Part shown: piece by piece, positions 1-9,786 of the stretch
How positions within the stretch are numbered: the stretch's first letter is position 1
How the letters are laid out: each line of letters begins with the position of its first letter
Assembly (NCBI GenBank): GCA_037178625.1
Contig: CM074127.1
Location: 1,674,001-1,738,000 of the forward strand
DNA length: 64,000 nt
Source of the DNA: Skeletonema tropicum
Lineage: Eukaryota > Bacillariophyta > Thalassiosirophyceae > Thalassiosirales > Thalassiosiraceae
Reading direction: 5' to 3'
The notes under the pieces: model-generated
What the model saw: only the letters and a program-made list of their open reading frames with translations
Database searches by the model: none
Told to the model about the DNA's origin: nothing
Position numbers and translations under genes: made by a program

Positions 1-141
1 ATGAGTGATGAGGAGCGAAGAAAACGTGCTGGCGATACTGCTTTGCGAATGATGGAATTATTTGATAAGCTTGGGTTAGGCGATGATGAAGAGGATAGTG
101 ACGAGACTGAGGCAAGTAGTTTACCTGATGGAGTAGAATAG
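1..141 (+). CDS. C-terminal tail of an unidentified protein (partial)
   Basis: The frame that starts at base 1 is open to a TAG at 139-141 and gives 46 residues, rich in Glu/Asp/Ser, ending LPDGVE. An ATG sits exactly at base 1, but the reading frame may continue to the left of the window, so this is treated as the end of a longer gene or its last exon. It contains a short amphipathic stretch (RMMELFDKLGLG) followed by an acidic tail. No family is recognised. It could also be a chance open frame, but the codon use and the clean stop followed by AT-rich sequence look like a gene end. Confidence 0.4.
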   Translation: MSDEERRKRAGDTALRMMELFDKLGLGDDEEDSDETEASSLPDGVE

Positions 142-470
142 CCGCCAATGAGCAGATGAATCCAACTCATGCTAATTATACTTAATAAAAAATAATGAGA
201 TTCATGAATTTGTTGTTGTTATCAAGTTGTTATCCATCACTGATTAGAGAACTTCTTATTCCTATTGTAGCCGACGCTGCTGGCATGCCCATAGCGTAGA
301 TGAAGCGGTCCCCATACAAAAAAACTCCCTACTGTATCGCGTGAAACAGAAAAAAAAACTTCCACAAGCATGAAACATGAACCGACATGTCACCATAATG
401 TCCATCCACTAACGCCCGACGCGACAACATAAGTACTGCTACTGGCAGCCTTGAACTACGTTGGCACAGC
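142..470. other. Intergenic spacer, no gene seen
   Basis: These 329 bases lie between the gene tail and the ZUP1-type gene. They are moderately AT-rich with short A runs. I see no tRNA, repeat or further reading frame; it should hold the 3' end of the left gene and the promoter of the right one. Confidence 0.5.
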
Positions 471-1883
471 ATGAGTAATGATGCTAAGTCTCACGCGAAG
501 AGATTGGTGTCGCGTGAATCGTCTGCGGCGTCGGATGTGATAGATTTGGTGGACGACGATGATGGAGACCACAAAGTGGCAACTGCCATAAGTATGAAGC
601 CATCCCATCAAAAGTCGGAGAACAATAATAGTAGAAGTTTTCGTGGAGGGCAGCACAATAGTCACTTGCGTAACTCTTCAGGTTCTGATGATGTCATTGA
701 TTTAGTGGACGATGGTGGTGATGAGGCTACCAAGAGACGTCAGGCTCCAACTCAAACAACCACATCATCTGCCAAGAGAAGGAGATCGAGTTATGACGAG
801 CCTACTCAAGCAAAGGACCATGCTACAATCACTCATGGAATAGTAGGCTTGTTAGATCAATTGCACAGCGTAGATGCACTCACATGTGCAGGAAGATTTG
901 GATGTTCCGCGCTCACCTCTTCTCGCACAACTAGCCAACAGCCACGATACAACCATCAACCACTACATTATCTCCAAAATGACAACTGGAGCTGTGGGTA
1001 TCGTAACCTTCAAATGATGATCAGCTCAATGCTGCCATCAGTCCGTTCAATTTTCCCTGATGGTGTCCCATCTGTACATGAAATACAAACTACAATGGAG
1101 CAACTGTGGAAAGAAGGAGTTGATTTAGAAAGTGCCAAACACCACAATTATAAGTTAGTAGGGAAGAATGGGAGACGAGCATTTATTGGAACCATTGAAG
1201 CTTGGGCATACTTTTCCTATTTAGGGGTGGATGCTGCTATAGTCCAATTCCTCAACAAAAATCGCGCTATGGCTATGGTAGGTGATTTCATTTGGAATTA
1301 CTTCGCCAAAATGACTGGACCAGATGGTTGCAGCTGTTTTGACGATGTAACAATAGTTCAACCTGGAGCTCCGCCAGTGGTAAATCCTTCATTGTCAAGT
1401 TTTGAATATGGGTGCAGGTTATTCAACACCAGACCTGTAAACGATGTAGATGCATCACTACGATCGTCTTGCACTTGTGCGATGCCGTCAATTTACTTGC
1501 AATGGGAAGGCCACAGTATTACAGTAGTGGGGATACGCAAAATAAAGAGCACAGATGGCTCATCTTCACCATCGTTCAATCTTATCGTGTTTGATCCTCA
1601 CCAGCGTGGAGCGCAAATAAAGGCCAACTTGGAAAACGGAGTAGCTAATAAGAGCAGCCTGGAATCAGTACTGACTGGCATGAAGTCAAATAAAATCAAC
1701 TTTGAGCTGTCAGTAAATGAATTGGTTAAGAAGAGGGAGAATATCCAGTTACTGCTGTCAACAGCTGCTATTTTGGAGGAGTCGGAACGTGTCTCACGCA
1801 AAAAGTGTCAGTCTGGAATCCACTGCATCACTGCGTCAACTACATACCCACTAAGCAGAGAATATTCGCAAGGAAACGGATAG
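471..1883 (+). CDS. ZUP1/UFSP-type C78 cysteine peptidase (deubiquitinase) with tandem SIMs
   Basis: Single-exon, 470 residues. The C-terminal half is a peptidase C78 domain (UFM1-specific protease / ZUP1 fold): NDNWSCGYRNLQM holds the catalytic Cys at residue 175, GHSITVVGI the His at 348, and VFDPH the Asp at 375. The conserved block around residues 222-265 (GVDLESAKHHNYKLVG, then IEAWAYFSYL) also fits. In animals ZUP1 cuts K63-linked ubiquitin chains at sites of DNA damage, while UFSPs process UFM1; the WSCGYRN form points to ZUP1. The N-terminus lacks the zinc fingers of animal ZUP1. Instead it has two copies of VIDLV followed by Asp (residues 23-27 and 75-79), a classical SUMO-interacting motif, each in an acidic Ser-rich context, and then basic KRRR, a likely nuclear signal. 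The gene ends 54 bases from the end of the convergent CTF18 gene. Function as a SUMO-directed deubiquitinase is inference. Confidence 0.85.
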   Translation: MSNDAKSHAKRLVSRESSAASDVIDLVDDDDGDHKVATAISMKPSHQKSENNNSRSFRGGQHNSHLRNSSGSDDVIDLVDDGGDEATKRRQAPTQTTTSSAKRRRSSYDEPTQAKDHATITHGIVGLLDQLHSVDALTCAGRFGCSALTSSRTTSQQPRYNHQPLHYLQNDNWSCGYRNLQMMISSMLPSVRSIFPDGVPSVHEIQTTMEQLWKEGVDLESAKHHNYKLVGKNGRRAFIGTIEAWAYFSYLGVDAAIVQFLNKNRAMAMVGDFIWNYFAKMTGPDGCSCFDDVTIVQPGAPPVVNPSLSSFEYGCRLFNTRPVNDVDASLRSSCTCAMPSIYLQWEGHSITVVGIRKIKSTDGSSSPSFNLIVFDPHQRGAQIKANLENGVANKSSLESVLTGMKSNKINFELSVNELVKKRENIQLLLSTAAILEESERVSRKKCQSGIHCITASTTYPLSREYSQGNG

Positions 1884-1937
1884 TTTAATATGTTTAACAA
1901 GTTTTTCATTTTTTACGTCTTACTTCTATGCATTATC

Positions 1938-4900
1938 TTAGTTAATCAAATCTTCAAGTGGACAAGGAGCTCGGACAGCCTGACTGAATCCCTTTTGATA
2001 CTTGAATCGAATCACCTTCGAGAGTTCAACTCCACTTCCAGTGTTGGAAAATTTAGTCTTCTTGCTACGATCAAAGCCAACCCTCGCCGCTCTTTTCGCG
2101 CTCTTGGCCTCCTTTGCTTTGGCGGCTCGTTTCCCTAAGAAATTCTTCGCCGCTGAATTATTTCCTGTTTTGGGTTTAGGTAACGATTTGGCAGGTGTTG
2201 CGCTGGCCTTCAAAGGGAGTTTGGAGGTCGGGGATACCTCCTTCGGCAAATCTTTCTTCAGAGGCAACTTCTCGCCAGCATCTTGTGCCTCCTTGGCTTC
2301 AAGTTCACGCTCTCTCAGAGCAGCGACAGTGGCACCATGCGCGAGTAGTTCTTTTAGAAGAGCTGGGACTTGCTTCCTACCGGTATCGTCAATACCTTCA
2401 AAATTGACCAGCTTGTCAATTTCAGGCTCCAAGCGAACATTCTCGTTTGGACCATTTTCAAATATTCTGGCATTGTTGAATCCAAAATCTTCCTTTATAT
2501 AAGTAAGACCCAGTGCCCTTAAAGTAGTCACATGGGCACTGAAGGCGACTTTTTCTTCAGCACTGAGCATTTCCACAGATGAAACTGGTTTGGATAGTGA
2601 ATGCTTGCCATCACCCGCTGACAACAACCACAAGCTGTAGGGGATCACATCGGCAACAACATTATTTGTTCCACCTCCGACACCACTTCTGGCACGAGGA
2701 GCAAGTCCTTCCAAAAATCGTTGAACAAGAGAAACATTTGCTTGATTTTGGTAATTCATATCTGACAGTGGACGCGTTGAGAACGTCAAATCAGGCTTCG
2801 TCTCTACACAACATAGCACGTGGATGGCAGCGGCTGCGGTTGGGATGTAGAACTTTTGCATAAACTGATGTTCGGCACTATTGTTCATTGCGACGTTTGA
2901 CTTGAAGGACCGAAACGTATCGGCCTCGGAGAGCCACTCAAAAGCTACCGAGCATCGATCGAGAGTAGGATCCACATATGACACTCGATTCACATTCATG
3001 AATAGACAATCTAGCGTTTTTGAGTTGTCTCCGAAATGATTCACAGACTCCAGGACCAAGTCGACTGCATTTTCTGAGGCTACTTGACTCAACGCTCCTG
3101 TTGCTGTCTTCTGGCGTTTATTCTTGCCGCTAGACTTCTTCTTACGAAAGACAGTTGCCACAGTACCAGCCACATCGCCCTGCATATCTTTCAAACCGCT
3201 ACTCTTGTCCAGAGATGCAATTAACGTGGAGGAAATATCACACATGATATAACCACTGTCCTCGCCTAGTTTAACACCGTCTCGTTCACGCTTTCTCATT
3301 GTCAGCTCCCGTGCACGAGCACTTGCGAATTGGAGGGCATAGAGACAGCTACGAATATCTCCACCAGTGGATGCAACAAGACGATGGAGAAGCATACCCC
3401 CAGCAACTACCGACATCCTTTCAGCAGAAAGAACAGCGCGTAGACGACCTGCCAATCGTTCAGGATTAGGTGGCTGCACATCAAATTGCTTAGCGTACGG
3501 TAAGATGGGACGCAATGCCGGTGCATGCTTGTGATTGCAAATCAAAATGATAGGGCGGCGAAGGTATGTCGCTTTTGTACCCTTTCCCTTCTTTCCACCA
3601 TTCTTAGTTGGAGTTGGAATGTCTGCTCGTACAATGTTCACGAGAGCAGCGATTGAAGACTTGGCATCAGCGCCATCAACTTCATCTAGAATGATACAAT
3701 TGGGCTTACCGGCCCTTCCAATATTGCTATCTTCTCCCATTTTGAGAGTAGATGATTCCATGGCCCTAGTCACTCGCTCAGTTAGAGCCGAGGCGGACCT
3801 TTCATCAGACGCATTCACTTCAATGGGACGGTAACCTGCATGTTTGCATACAATATGAGCTAAGGTTGACTTTCCAACTCCCGGAGGACCCGACAGCAAA
3901 ATGACTCGAGAACGCTCATCGGGTCGCACGTCCACTTTTTGATTGTTCATGTTTTCATCATCATCACCATTCTTCGTTTCCTTGCTACGATTTCTGTCGC
4001 CTTGGACCTTGTTCGTTTTCCCTTTTCCATCATATTGCTGCTGTTGCTGCCCCGGATACTTGCGGGCGTATGCAGGAGTAGGCCTGGCGGGAGCATCCTT
4101 CTTAAATACATAAGGATCCCAACCTCGCAATGCTCTCAAAACTTCACGGTTGGTGCGTTCATCAGACAATAGATGCGAAATTGTCGTTGGTGCATGTTTA
4201 TCTACCCATAGTCGCTGTTGCAATTGTACCTCGCGACGATGTTTCTCGGCCTCTTGTTGGCGCTTGATTTCTTCTTTCGTTTTTGGCTTCGCTCTTGGTT
4301 CAGGGTCTTGTTTTGATTCAGAAATATCATTTTCCTCGTTGATGTCTGCTTCCTCCATGGTGTCATCCTTTTTGTCAACAACATCATTTGCAGTTTCACC
4401 TTCAGGAGCAGCATTGACCTTCTTCCTATGCCGTTCTTCTCTCTCCAATTTTCTTCGAATAGCACGCTTTTGAATAATGTCAGCCCTACGAATGAGTTCA
4501 GACATAGGCAAACCAAGCAAGTTGATTTCCTTGTCATCTTCATCTGTCTTATTGGAAGATGTATCTCCAACAATATTTCTCCTTGACCTCTTGACAAACG
4601 TTCGTGTCCCATTGGCAATTGTTACAGCCATACTATCTTCACCCAAACGCGGTAGTGAAGAATCCAGACTGGTCTTCTTTCCATGAACGAACCTATCTTC
4701 ATTCACACCACACCAGTTATTTGCACCAATCACTCCCCAAGTACGTCCCAGACATTCCTTCTCCTGACGTTCACGAAAGCGCACTAATTGCGCATCTGCT
4801 ACTGCTGGCCCCGTATTCATGGTAGAATGAATGTCACGTTTGGAGCGCACTCGTCCATTGTCCATTTCGTCAGTATCCATTATGGTTGAATCGTCATTAT

Positions 4901-5360
4901 TGATGGAAATATCCTCACTATTCATCTTTTCATCTCTTTTCTTCTTCCACCCGGTAGCTTCCATGACAGTAGCACCATTTTTGGACTGTTTCATCTGCTG
5001 TTTGGTCATTGTATTGGCAGTGCTACGCCATCCGGTAACCCCAGTGAAACGCTCAAATCCATAAATATCATTGCCGTTGTTGCGTGGGAGGGATGATACG
5101 GTTACAGGGGATGCTGCATCTGTGGAGATGACTTTGGGTACATCGTCATCTGGTGGTTCGGTTAACGTATGATTGTTGACGGCAGCATCGTTCATGACGT
5201 CATTATTGTATTTGTTATTAACTGGCTCCTTCTCTTCAAAGTCATTCGGATCTGGAGCTTCATCAAACTCGTCATACTCTGGCTCTGGAGGTCCCTCCTC
5301 TTGATCAGCCATAAAATCGTTGATCATGTCATTGTAGTCGGGTTCATGGTAGTCGTTCAT
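1938..5360 (-). CDS. CTF18: Chromosome transmission fidelity protein 18 (alternative clamp loader large subunit)
   Basis: Single-exon, 1140 residues. CTF18 replaces RFC1 in the RFC-like complex that loads PCNA, here for sister-chromatid cohesion and leading-strand synthesis in the nucleus. The order is right for the family: acidic N-terminus, then [20 protein letters not shown] (the conserved segment before the ATPase), Walker [10 protein letters not shown] near residue 490, Walker [10 protein letters not shown] near 556, sensor region, collar domain, a Lys-rich low-complexity linker, and a C-terminus ending with [13 protein letters not shown]...LEDLIN, which matches the tail that binds Dcc1-Ctf8. 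The start [12 protein letters not shown] is chosen because the acidic N-terminus follows directly. It is larger than human CHTF18 (975 residues) because of linkers. ELG1/ATAD5 is the main alternative, but the C-terminal tail favours CTF18. Confidence 0.9.
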   Translation of the reverse strand: MNDYHEPDYNDMINDFMADQEEGPPEPEYDEFDEAPDPNDFEEKEPVNNKYNNDVMNDAAVNNHTLTEPPDDDVPKVISTDAASPVTVSSLPRNNGNDIYGFERFTGVTGWRSTANTMTKQQMKQSKNGATVMEATGWKKKRDEKMNSEDISINNDDSTIMDTDEMDNGRVRSKRDIHSTMNTGPAVADAQLVRFRERQEKECLGRTWGVIGANNWCGVNEDRFVHGKKTSLDSSLPRLGEDSMAVTIANGTRTFVKRSRRNIVGDTSSNKTDEDDKEINLLGLPMSELIRRADIIQKRAIRRKLEREERHRKKVNAAPEGETANDVVDKKDDTMEEADINEENDISESKQDPEPRAKPKTKEEIKRQQEAEKHRREVQLQQRLWVDKHAPTTISHLLSDERTNREVLRALRGWDPYVFKKDAPARPTPAYARKYPGQQQQQYDGKGKTNKVQGDRNRSKETKNGDDDENMNNQKVDVRPDERSRVILLSGPPGVGKSTLAHIVCKHAGYRPIEVNASDERSASALTERVTRAMESSTLKMGEDSNIGRAGKPNCIILDEVDGADAKSSIAALVNIVRADIPTPTKNGGKKGKGTKATYLRRPIILICNHKHAPALRPILPYAKQFDVQPPNPERLAGRLRAVLSAERMSVVAGGMLLHRLVASTGGDIRSCLYALQFASARARELTMRKRERDGVKLGEDSGYIMCDISSTLIASLDKSSGLKDMQGDVAGTVATVFRKKKSSGKNKRQKTATGALSQVASENAVDLVLESVNHFGDNSKTLDCLFMNVNRVSYVDPTLDRCSVAFEWLSEADTFRSFKSNVAMNNSAEHQFMQKFYIPTAAAAIHVLCCVETKPDLTFSTRPLSDMNYQNQANVSLVQRFLEGLAPRARSGVGGGTNNVVADVIPYSLWLLSAGDGKHSLSKPVSSVEMLSAEEKVAFSAHVTTLRALGLTYIKEDFGFNNARIFENGPNENVRLEPEIDKLVNFEGIDDTGRKQVPALLKELLAHGATVAALRERELEAKEAQDAGEKLPLKKDLPKEVSPTSKLPLKASATPAKSLPKPKTGNNSAAKNFLGKRAAKAKEAKSAKRAARVGFDRSKKTKFSNTGSGVELSKVIRFKYQKGFSQAVRAPCPLEDLIN

Positions 5361-5951
5361 CTTGGCCTCCTCGGCTAAATTTTCGCAATTAAACCTTCGT
5401 AGTATGCGTCGTGGGCTTCAACTGCTAATCGATCTGATTTGAACGCGTAACGAAAGCTCATGTCTTGTGCACAACACGCAAATCATTAGCATAGCTTGAT
5501 ACACAACATAACATGGTGCATGTGAAGGATTTTTGAATTTTGAACCCAATGACGCAAAAAGTGTCGATGAAGGGCTATCACGATCACGCGCCAATCACCT
5601 ACTACTCTAGTGGTTACCCGTCGAGACTATGAGCGCATCGTGATTCATAGTCCAACTCATAGTCCAAAATAGGCTAATTTCGATAGGGTAAAAAGTTGTT
5701 TGAACCAGTTCCTACGAGGCGTAGCTGGTAGATTTCTGTCAGAGCATCACCTGACGTGTTGGGGCGTGGTGTTGTTTTTCCCGGGGACCCACTCGCTGAC
5801 TCAGTAGGGCCGCCCAACGTGGTGGTAAATTCGCTCATGTTGAAAAAAAAAGTCAGAGATGAGTATGAGAAGCGTACGTAGGAATTCGTGGCTATATGGC
5901 GCGATCCATCATCACCTCCTTTTATCTCATTATTCTTCTACCATTGCCACG
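5361..5951. other. Divergent intergenic region with repeat motif
   Basis: This spacer separates the starts of CTF18 (minus) and the zinc-ribbon gene (plus), so both promoters should lie here. It contains the 24-base repeat at 5607-5630 and two copies of the octamer CATAGTCC at about 5646-5665, which recur downstream of the next gene. Nothing else coding is seen. Confidence 0.5.
5607..5630. repeat. 24-bp repeat, inverted copy at 7323-7346
   Basis: The 24 bases here are the exact reverse complement of 7323-7346. The copy lies upstream of the zinc-ribbon gene and its partner lies downstream, so the two form a perfect inverted pair 1.7 kb apart around one gene. Nearby CATAGTCC doublets occur in direct orientation at both places, so the relation is not a simple terminal repeat; dispersed MITE fragments are the likelier explanation. 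Confidence 0.75.
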
Positions 5952-6968
5952 ATGCCTACTACTGCTACAGACAATCGTGATGAAGCCACGCAGCCGCCAA
6001 AGCCGCCGCAGCCGCAGCAGCCGCAGCAGCTGCGGCCGCCCGGCTTCTTTGCGTCCCTCCAACACCTTCTATCACCTCAAAGTACCAATCCATCAAACAA
6101 CACAACCTCTGCCGAAACTCCGAGAGCATCAAACAAATCGAACAACGAAGACAACTCTCTCCTAACTCCAAGACCATTGGCGGGTATCGATTATGAAGAG
6201 GAGGGAGACGGACAGCAAGGTGTGGTGGGCGACGTTGGTACAAAGAAGGGTACTGAAGAAGAAGATGATGTGTCGTCCATTGCAATGTCCGTCAGCCGTG
6301 TGTCGGCGGAACAACGTGAGAGCAGTGTTGTTGCAACAACGGCAAGGAAGACGAGCAAAAAGAAAAGCAGCACCCAATCGACGAAGAAGAAGACTGTTAT
6401 AATTGGGAAAAACAAACGTGTCAAAGTTGTTAAATCAAAACTTTTGACCATAATTCCTGTGGACAGTCCAGCCTATGATGTTCTGGGTACGTTCCCAAGG
6501 TCGGACACAAACTTTTATGGAACAGTTATGAGCAATGCATCTGGGCGTAAATATCCACCACTTGTACGCATCACTCACAAAGACGGCAGTAATAATGAGA
6601 TGGATTCAAAAGGTAAACTACGTGTGCATCAAAGGAGCTGTTTCATGTGCCGAAGGTATGTCAGCAAGGCAAAGAATACTCAGTGGATGTGTTCAAAATG
6701 TGGTATGCCTCTCTGCCAAATTGATCGCAAGCAAGGTCCTGACGGTGCAAGCTGCTTAGACGAACACCTTACCTCAACTAACCAGTACCTTGGTTGTGGC
6801 TTGATGACAAGGAACCCAGATTACATGACTATGCCAGACGAGTTGAAGTTGTGGAAGGATGAGCAGGTGCAAGAGTCTCCTTCGGTGCCGCAGAGACGCA
6901 ACAGAAATGCTTCGAAGGAAGTGTCACCCTCTCCAACAAAACGTAGGAGGAGTGCAAGGAACAAATAG
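5952..6968 (+). CDS. Protein with C-terminal piggyBac-transposase-like zinc ribbon
   Basis: 338 residues from the ATG at 5952, which has a good context (GCCACGATGC); an in-frame ATG at 5859 would add 31 residues of poor quality. The N-terminus is Pro/Gln-rich, followed by Ser/Thr and a basic stretch (STKKKTVIIGKNKRVK). The C-terminal third has eight Cys/His ligands: C-x2-C (CFMC), then C-x2-C-x4-C (MCSKCGMPLC), and a distal C...H (SCLDEHL). This is the spacing of the zinc ribbon that closes piggyBac transposases (DDE_Tnp_1-like zinc ribbon). The DDE catalytic domain is absent. A basic tail (TKRRRSARNK) looks like a nuclear signal. It may be a domesticated DNA-binding domain. The region before the ribbon (AYDVLGTFPRSDTNFYGTVM) looks conserved but is not known to me. 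Confidence 0.6.
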   Translation: MPTTATDNRDEATQPPKPPQPQQPQQLRPPGFFASLQHLLSPQSTNPSNNTTSAETPRASNKSNNEDNSLLTPRPLAGIDYEEEGDGQQGVVGDVGTKKGTEEEDDVSSIAMSVSRVSAEQRESSVVATTARKTSKKKSSTQSTKKKTVIIGKNKRVKVVKSKLLTIIPVDSPAYDVLGTFPRSDTNFYGTVMSNASGRKYPPLVRITHKDGSNNEMDSKGKLRVHQRSCFMCRRYVSKAKNTQWMCSKCGMPLCQIDRKQGPDGASCLDEHLTSTNQYLGCGLMTRNPDYMTMPDELKLWKDEQVQESPSVPQRRNRNASKEVSPSPTKRRRSARNK

Positions 6969-7217
6969 TCGTTCGGTATGAGATAGGGTAGTTCATTTTC
7001 ATGTATAGGGAGTCATTCATTTTCTGTGGATAATCTAATAATCGTTTCTAGCAAATGACACTATTCAATAGAACATTAATACCTCTATTGTCTACAGAGG
7101 TTTCGTCAATAAATTATCTTCGGTGTTGATGTATCAGCCACCGTAGTAGGGACTATGATACCATGGTGAGAACAATTTTGATGATGGATGACGGCATTAA
7201 ATATTACTAATTCCTAT

Positions 7218-7346
7218 GTACGATTGCCGCTCTGAAGATTCATAGTCCAAATCATAGTCCATTTTTTTGGGTACCAAGGCCACAGAGGAATTCGTGGAGA
7301 TATTCATAGTCCTCATAGTCCTATAGTCTCGACGGGTAACCACTAG
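7218..7346. repeat. Cluster of CATAGTCC repeats plus inverted 24-mer
   Basis: The segment carries four CATAGTCC-type octamers (two near 7222-7260, two near 7301-7320) and ends with the 24-base sequence at 7323-7346 that is the exact reverse complement of 5607-5630. It looks like a piece of a small dispersed repeat. No coding potential is seen. The surrounding spacer 6969-7458 holds nothing else recognisable. Confidence 0.6.
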
Positions 7347-7458
7347 ATACCTACGATACCACGATCACGACCCCGAAACAATTTAATAGTACTTATGGTA
7401 ACTTACATACGTAAGTAAGTCAAGCTTCGTACCATACCATAGATGTAACTGACTTTTA

Positions 7459-8943
7459 TAGAGGTTGGTCTCGTCTCGGTCTCGGCACTGTCCCGAGATT
7501 CGAGCCGAGACAGGGTCCGTCGAGACGAGATCCCGGGATATCTCGAGATTTTCAATGAAGAAGGTTAGCAATGATTAAAAGGGGCAAAACCAACAAATAA
7601 CTATCTACTATGGACTCTTTAGACAACTTAGTACTCATTGTTCTGGCCAGCATCAATTGGATCCCCACTCTCATCCTTGTCCTCAAAAGAAGGAGGGAGT
7701 AGAAACTCATTCAAAGGGACATCTGGCATGAGTTCATCCCAATTTTTGCGGATGAGGCTTGTATTTTCTTCAACAAACATGATGCATCGATGCGGCAAGT
7801 AACAATGGGATCAATGCAAGATCGCTTTGCTGTAATTACTCTAGCTGCCCTGCTCGAGATTCTTTCCAAGGGAGCGGACGTTGCTGGAATATCTCACAGG
7901 TACTCTCGTGCAAGTGTTGCAAGTTCAGGGAATTGGTGAGCGATTTGTTTCCAACGCTTCAATGGATCATTAAACTTTCTTTCTCCATCTTGCATCGGCA
8001 TTTGCTCCAGGAGTTCGTAAGCTGCAGCTGGGCTTCACATCGGATCCGAATATTGTCATCAGTCAATTCGTCATCATTTGCTGCTGCATCGTCGTCGAAG
8101 TCAAATGCACCCAAGAAAGCGAAGCTCGTGTCTTCTGATTTAAAAGATACTTGCGGTACTGCAATACTTCCACCTTCACCACCATTATCATTTGTATTTG
8201 TATTAGCCTCCTTCTCGACATCAACTATAAGATCTTTGATGAGTTGCATCAACTTATTAGACAAGGTCGAGTCAATTCATATTCAATAATGGCAATGATG
8301 TTCAATTACTACTTACCTTCAAAAGCCAGAACTGCATTACAATGAAAAACATGGTCTGTGCAATATGCATGCGCCCAATCCTCATGTGCTCCATTCATAC
8401 GGATTGCAAACTTTCTCAACTGCTTGTGTCTTGGTTACTACACATCGGACTATCACCCTTCCAATGTTTGCAAATGCATTTGTCATCCCAATCTTCTTCG
8501 TCGCTCGAAGATTCCGATGGTTTTCGCTCTTTGCATTTGACATCATCGTCTTCGTCACCCGACGATTCCAACGATTCGTTCCTGCTGGCAGTAGAAGTTG
8601 CATCGGCATCGGTGATAGCATCGACCATGATTTCAGAATAGATGATAGATGAAGATAATGAGTTGATCAAAAAAATAATCAAACTCCAATGAACAAGTCT
8701 TGTGAACGCACCCAACGGTGTCAAAGGGAGTCTTGTTATGATGTGAGATTGGAATCGTGCTGATGAAATCAGAAGTAGCCGCAGAAACGAATTGTTCTTC
8801 GTCATGGTTGGCTGTGAGAAAGTGATACAAAAAATCCCGAAATGCTCCGAGACAGAGGGTGCCGAGACGAGACACCTGTCTCGACCCAAAAAATCCCGTC
8901 TCGTCTCGGCCGAGTCGAGACGAGACCAACCTCTCTCTCTCTA
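7459..8943 (-). mobile_element. Decayed hAT transposon with terminal repeats and 8-bp target duplication
   Basis: The element is bounded by an 8-bp direct duplication, GACTTTTA at 7451-7458 and again at 8944-8951. The ends are inverted: the left starts TAGAGGTTGGTCTCGTCTCG and the right end reads, on the minus strand, TAGAG, an AG-run, then GGTTGGTCTCGTCTCG; 19 bases match exactly (7460-7478 with 8916-8934). TAGAG/CAGAG ends and 8-bp duplications are the signature of hAT elements. The ends are also rich in TCTCG/CGAGA repeats. Inside, on the minus strand, broken hAT transposase coding sequence is visible (see next entry). Only one copy is in view. Confidence 0.85.
7627..8640 (-). pseudogene. 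hAT transposase remnant
   Basis: Read on the minus strand, pieces of a hAT transposase follow each other in different frames. Near 8340-8440 is AHAYCTDHVFHCNAVLAFEG, like the conserved C..H..L block. Near 7890-8010 is YELLEQMPMQDGERKFNDPL followed by RWKQIAHQFPELATLAREYL, then an in-frame TGA. After that comes DIPATSAPLERISSRAARVI, the C-terminal dimerisation signature of the family. A last frame gives a stop-terminated acidic tail near 7627. At least two frame changes and one stop are present, so no active transposase can be made. The N-terminal BED finger is not recognisable. Confidence 0.8.
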
Positions 8944-8958
8944 GACTTTTAACTTTTA

Positions 8959-9686
8959 GCCAAGAAGTACGGTAATAATTGACTCTTTTGCAAAATATTC
9001 CCGCCAAAAATCCGTGCGAGAGTTGATTTGAGCAGATTGAGGATTGAGGCCGGTCAAAATCACAAAATAACGACCATGATGGCCACATTTCCCCCTATGC
9101 CCCCTCCGCCACCGATGGTCTCATTGGCCCATACTGCCACCGGTAGCCTCATCTAGTCCGTTTCTACCGACGGCGATTGCGGAATAAATTCTCTCGTGCG
9201 TCTATCGTATCAGGTAGCACCTTGACATATCTTGTGTCCGTTTGTGAAAATGACGCTCTCCACGGCTGCACGACAACATCTTTATTGACTCTGTGCTCCT
9301 CTACAATGATACATATCAACAATATTGACGATGCAATAATATTATGCGAGGGGACGGCGTCATATTTGGTCGGGGGCGGTAACGCTCTCACCAATTATTA
9401 CTTATAAACGGCGTGATTCTTTAAAATCTGCACAATTCACGTAGTGATGGGAGGGGGGATTATAATGACAGCAGGGCAGAGGACAGTCGAAAGTTGCTTG
9501 ATGGTCTCGGTTGCTATTTTTCATTGATATGTTTGGTAGTAAATCTGGCTCAGATTAGTCGTTTGAATGCGTCAGCTTCGTCACTGCACATGACTTCGTA
9601 GCATTCCGACACAATTGAAATCATCACTGTGGGATGAGCGTGAGAGGCAACACATCGGAGCAACCACTGCTAGCAGCCACCAAATG
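8959..9686. repeat. Left inverted arm of the foldback element
   Basis: This arm pairs with 10811-11325 in reverse orientation. On the plus strand it encodes an interrupted start of a protein (ATG near 9078, Pro-rich, TAG after SLI, then STDGDCGINSLVR), the same peptide seen uninterrupted on the minus strand of the right arm. The extra 208 bases relative to the right arm follow that peptide directly. Confidence 0.65.
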
Positions 9687-9741
9687 TAAGGCTGATGCAA
9701 CAACTCCTGAAGCGCTCAATTCGCAATGCTGGTCGGGGACG

Positions 9742-9786
9742 CTCTTTCATCGCACGACTACTGATCGTTGTCGTGCGATGAAAGAG
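9742..9786. repeat. 17-bp perfect hairpin
   Basis: Bases 9742-9758 and 9770-9786 are exact reverse complements separated by 11 bases. The stem lies just inside the left arm of the foldback element. It may be a nested insertion scar or a secondary-structure site of the element. Confidence 0.7.

Noticed and set aside
5607..7346. The 24-bp inverted pair as ends of a piggyBac element
   Set aside because: No TTAA at the outer edges and no transposase domain; nearby motifs are in direct orientation.
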